Source of the DNA: Candidatus Egaibacter danicus
GTDB taxonomy: Bacteria > Pseudomonadota > Gammaproteobacteria > Burkholderiales > Burkholderiaceae
Direction of reading: 5' to 3'
Assembly: GCA_011391115.1 (NCBI GenBank)
Contig: JAABRC010000014.1
Span: 1 to 17,135 of the forward strand
Length of the DNA stretch: 17,135 nucleotides
Numbering within the stretch: the first letter of the stretch is position 1; each line of letters opens with the position of its first letter. The translations under genes were made by a program, and so were the position numbers. Under the pieces are notes generated by a model. The model made no database searches and was not told where the DNA came from. It worked only from the letters and a program-made list of their open reading frames with translations. Shown piece by piece: positions 14,839 to 17,135 of this stretch.

Positions 14839-16323
14839 TCAGCGTTTCGAAGTTTTCCCTGGTCGAGTCAAATGACTGTTAATGGCATGGGCCAATAGCG
14901 GCCCATACCGGGCGATGTCCTCCAGAGGTGCGTAACCATAGCCTATGACAAGGCCTTTGGCGTCCTTGCGCTCCAGGCAATAAGCTGAGAGTGGACGCAC
15001 GATCATCCCGAGTTCACCAATCCGGGCTGCGAGCACCTGATCATTAACCTCATTGGGGAGATGCAAACACAAGTGCAGACCCTGCTCAGCCCCGCTGATG
15101 TGGGCGCCGGAGCCCAGGCATGGCTTGAGTGCGGCCAGCAGAGTGCGCCTGCGCTCGGCATAACTCTGACGGGCACGCCGCAGTGCGCTGGCAAAGTGGC
15201 CCATTTCAATGAACTCTGCAAGAGCGGCCTGCAGCGGCATCTGTCCCGGGCGGTTGAGGTCATAGTGCGCCTGCTTGAAGGGGTCACTCAATTTCTTGGG
15301 AATAACGAGGTACCCCAGCTTGAGGCCGGGATACAGCACTTTGGAGAATGACCCCAGATACAAAACCCGCTCGTCCTTGTCCAGACCTGCCAGCGAAGAA
15401 AGAGGAGGGCCGGTGAACCGGAATTCACTGTCGTAGTCATCCTCCAGCACCCAGGCACCATGTCGACGGGCAATGTCCAGCAACCGGTGGCGCCGCGCCA
15501 GGGACATGACCGCTCCGGTGGGGTACTGGTGTGATGGCGTGACGTAGATCAGCTTGGGTGGTGTGCTTTCGTCTACTGGCTCGGGCGCAATGCCCTGGTC
15601 GTCTACCGGTACCGCATGGATCTTCAATCCTGTTGCCATGAAAGCCTTCACGGCTCCCCAATACGCCGGGTCTTCCATCCACACAGTGTCCCCATGGTCC
15701 GCCAGCAACTGGGCGCAGAGTTCCAGCGACTGCTGGGTTCCACTGGTGATGATGACCTGATCAACATCGACTGGCACGCTGCGGAAAACCCGCAGATAGT
15801 CCGCAACAGCGCGGCGCAAGGGCGCATGGCCACCTGTGTAGCTGTAGTCGAGCATTTCGGGATAGGTCATGCGCCAGTGCTTGTTTTGAAGACGCTGCCA
15901 GAGCGTGACGGGGAAGGCGCTGAAATCCGCAATGCCGGATGTGAAAGGCTGCACTTCCAGCTGAGTTGAACAGTACGCCGTTGACAAGGCTTGACCTCTT
16001 CGGGACAGCCCGGCGTTTTGACGGATACGGGCAACCGGCCGGTGCTTGGCCGGCTTGGGCACGGTGTCGTTGAGATAAGTGCCGCTGCCCACCCGGCTGA
16101 CAAGGTAACCCTCAACGCTGAGCTGATTGATTGCAGCCACCACGGTATTGCGGGAAAGCCCCAAATCCTGAGTGAGTTCCCGGCTTGAAGGCAGACGGTC
16201 ACCAGCGCCCAATTTGCCATCCAGGATGGCCCGTCTAAGCGCTTCATAAAGCTGCCTGTGCAGAGGAAGATTCTTGTCGGCGCTGAGGCGCGCCATTTCG
16301 GTGAGAAGCAGTTCTGACAGCAT
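14839..16323 (-). CDS. MocR-family transcriptional regulator (GntR HTH fused to aminotransferase-like domain)
   Basis: The 494-residue protein has a GntR winged-helix domain at about residues 15-85 (LPLHRQLYEALRRAILDG, RLPSSRELTQDLGLSRNTVV, GYLVSRVGSGTYL). A linker leads to a fold-type I aminotransferase-like domain. The PLP-binding lysine is K328 in GSFSKVLYPG, and the Asp contacting the pyridine ring is in EDDYDSEFRF. Regulators of this kind, such as GabR, sense GABA or other amines through PLP. Here it is divergent from puuD and convergent with the agmatinase gene, so control of polyamine/GABA catabolism is a reasonable inference; E. coli uses the unrelated PuuR. ATG 16323 lacks a clear ribosome-binding site. 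An ATG at 16296 is an alternative that still keeps the whole HTH. Confidence 0.9.
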   Translation of the reverse strand: MLSELLLTEMARLSADKNLPLHRQLYEALRRAILDGKLGAGDRLPSSRELTQDLGLSRNTVVAAINQLSVEGYLVSRVGSGTYLNDTVPKPAKHRPVARIRQNAGLSRRGQALSTAYCSTQLEVQPFTSGIADFSAFPVTLWQRLQNKHWRMTYPEMLDYSYTGGHAPLRRAVADYLRVFRSVPVDVDQVIITSGTQQSLELCAQLLADHGDTVWMEDPAYWGAVKAFMATGLKIHAVPVDDQGIAPEPVDESTPPKLIYVTPSHQYPTGAVMSLARRHRLLDIARRHGAWVLEDDYDSEFRFTGPPLSSLAGLDKDERVLYLGSFSKVLYPGLKLGYLVIPKKLSDPFKQAHYDLNRPGQMPLQAALAEFIEMGHFASALRRARQSYAERRRTLLAALKPCLGSGAHISGAEQGLHLCLHLPNEVNDQVLAARIGELGMIVRPLSAYCLERKDAKGLVIGYGYAPLEDIARYGPLLAHAINSHLTRPGKTSKR

Positions 16324-16344
16324 GATTCTGGGTCGCTTTCAAAG

Positions 16345-16374
16345 TGGCTCCAACGGATTGCCACAACTGGCTCC
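16345..16374. promoter_or_regulatory. direct repeats TGGCTCC in the mocR-puuD divergent region, candidate regulator sites
   Basis: Two identical TGGCTCC heptamers (16345-16351 and 16368-16374), each preceded by AA plus one base, are spaced 23 bases start to start within the 104-base region between the regulator and puuD. MocR proteins such as GabR bind paired direct repeats in exactly this kind of divergent promoter. A related inverted copy, TTGGTTC, is read on the other strand at about 16380-16386. Confidence 0.45.
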
Positions 16375-16427
16375 CATTTTGAACCAATTTCAGAAGGACA
16401 ATGCTGTGAAGAATTCGGAGACTCTCA

Positions 16428-17135
16428 ATGAACAAGCCACCTTGCACGGTCTGGCTGCCAGCAGATCATCGTCTTCTGGGCGATGACGGACAACAAATGC
16501 CCTTTCTGGTGCTGGGTGAGAAATATGCACGTGCGGTGAAGTTGGGTGCAAATACGCAGCCCGTTTTGTTCCCTTTGGCAGATCCCGATCAAATTCCCGA
16601 ACTTCTGGGTTTGGTGGATGGGGTCATGCTGACCGGCTCATCTTCCAATGTTCATCCATCTCATTTTGATGAGGATATTGCCGACACAACCTTGCCGCTG
16701 GATCCTGGGCGAGATGCCCTCACTCTGGCGTTGATCAAGGCATGTGTGAAGCAGCGGGTTCCGTTGCTGGGTGTCTGCCGCGGGTTCCAGGAGATCAATG
16801 TCGCCATGGGTGGTTCGCTGCATCAGCAAGTTCACACAGTGGCTGGGCTGATGGACCATCGTGAGCCGGAAGCAGAATCTCCTGACGGGCAATACGGTCC
16901 GAGTCATCTGGTCAAGTTTGAAAAAGGGTCGGTATTTGAGCGATGGGCGGGTGGATCGGAGGCGGCAGTGAACTCGCTGCACGGCCAGGGGGTTGCCCGC
17001 CTGGCACAGGGTTTGCAAGCGTTAGCGTATGCACCTGACGGTCTGGTTGAGGCGTTTGGGGTTGCAGATACAGCTACTTTTGCCTACGCAGTGCAATGGC
17101 ACCCGGAATGGCGCTTTGAGGAGAATCCCTTCTAT
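16428..17135 (+). CDS. puuD: gamma-glutamyl-gamma-aminobutyrate hydrolase PuuD (3' end beyond window)
   Basis: The class I glutamine amidotransferase-like enzyme hydrolyses gamma-glutamyl-GABA to glutamate and GABA, the last step of the gamma-glutamylated putrescine route. The 236 visible residues of about 254 contain the nucleophile C117 in LGVCRGFQEINV and the His/Glu pair H225 and E227 in QWHPEW, so the triad is complete. GSSSNVHP and NSLHGQGV are also typical of PuuD. ATG 16428 has GGAG seven bases upstream. The frame is open to the window end. It is divergent from the MocR regulator, with candidate operator repeats between. Other steps of the pathway probably lie to the right. Confidence 0.92.
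   Translation, partial: MNKPPCTVWLPADHRLLGDDGQQMPFLVLGEKYARAVKLGANTQPVLFPLADPDQIPELLGLVDGVMLTGSSSNVHPSHFDEDIADTTLPLDPGRDALTLALIKACVKQRVPLLGVCRGFQEINVAMGGSLHQQVHTVAGLMDHREPEAESPDGQYGPSHLVKFEKGSVFERWAGGSEAAVNSLHGQGVARLAQGLQALAYAPDGLVEAFGVADTATFAYAVQWHPEWRFEENPFY

Overview
The window looks like a betaproteobacterial chromosome segment, most likely Burkholderiales and probably near Comamonadaceae. The clues are moderately high GC, a small lysine/alanine-rich histone H1-like protein with a C-terminal SWIB domain (a form I associate with this order), and an intergenic element at about 3287-3340 that resembles a short repeat I remember from Comamonadaceae genomes. No 16S or other phylogenetic marker is present, so the placement is an inference. 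I see no rRNA, tRNA, CRISPR array, transposase or phage gene. No stretch over 300 bases lacks a gene; the longest gap is 10653-10920.

Left region (1-4355, + strand): an AT-richer leader with a palindrome and a doubtful gene tail, then a Gfo/Idh/MocA oxidoreductase, a thiamine-diphosphate enzyme of the acetolactate synthase type and a proline iminopeptidase. A strong bidirectional terminator closes this block. The first two genes have no assignable substrate.

Middle region (4381-9982, - strand): a complete dipeptide ABC importer operon, transcribed dppB-dppC-dppD-dppF-dppA. Coupling is tight: a 4-base overlap, an 11-base gap, a 4-base overlap and a 19-base gap. The binding-protein gene comes last, whereas it comes first in E. 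coli. The dipeptide-contacting Asp and Arg of DppA and a four-cysteine tail in both ATPases are visible. The operon converges on the iminopeptidase gene, so dipeptide import lies next to an N-terminal proline peptidase.

Centre right (10154-11442): the H1-like/SWIB protein on the - strand with its own terminator and an A-tract-rich upstream region. On the + strand follows an RraA-family protein that carries the aldolase/decarboxylase signature.

Right region (11465-17135): a DMT-family exporter (-), divergent from a polyamine block. The block holds a PuuB-like gamma-glutamylputrescine oxidase (+), an agmatinase (+), a MocR-type GntR/aminotransferase regulator (-) and, divergent from the regulator, PuuD (gamma-glutamyl-GABA hydrolase, +, cut by the window end). 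Together they suggest conversion of agmatine to putrescine, then degradation through gamma-glutamylated intermediates to GABA, with the MocR protein as likely local regulator. PuuA and PuuC would be expected outside the window.
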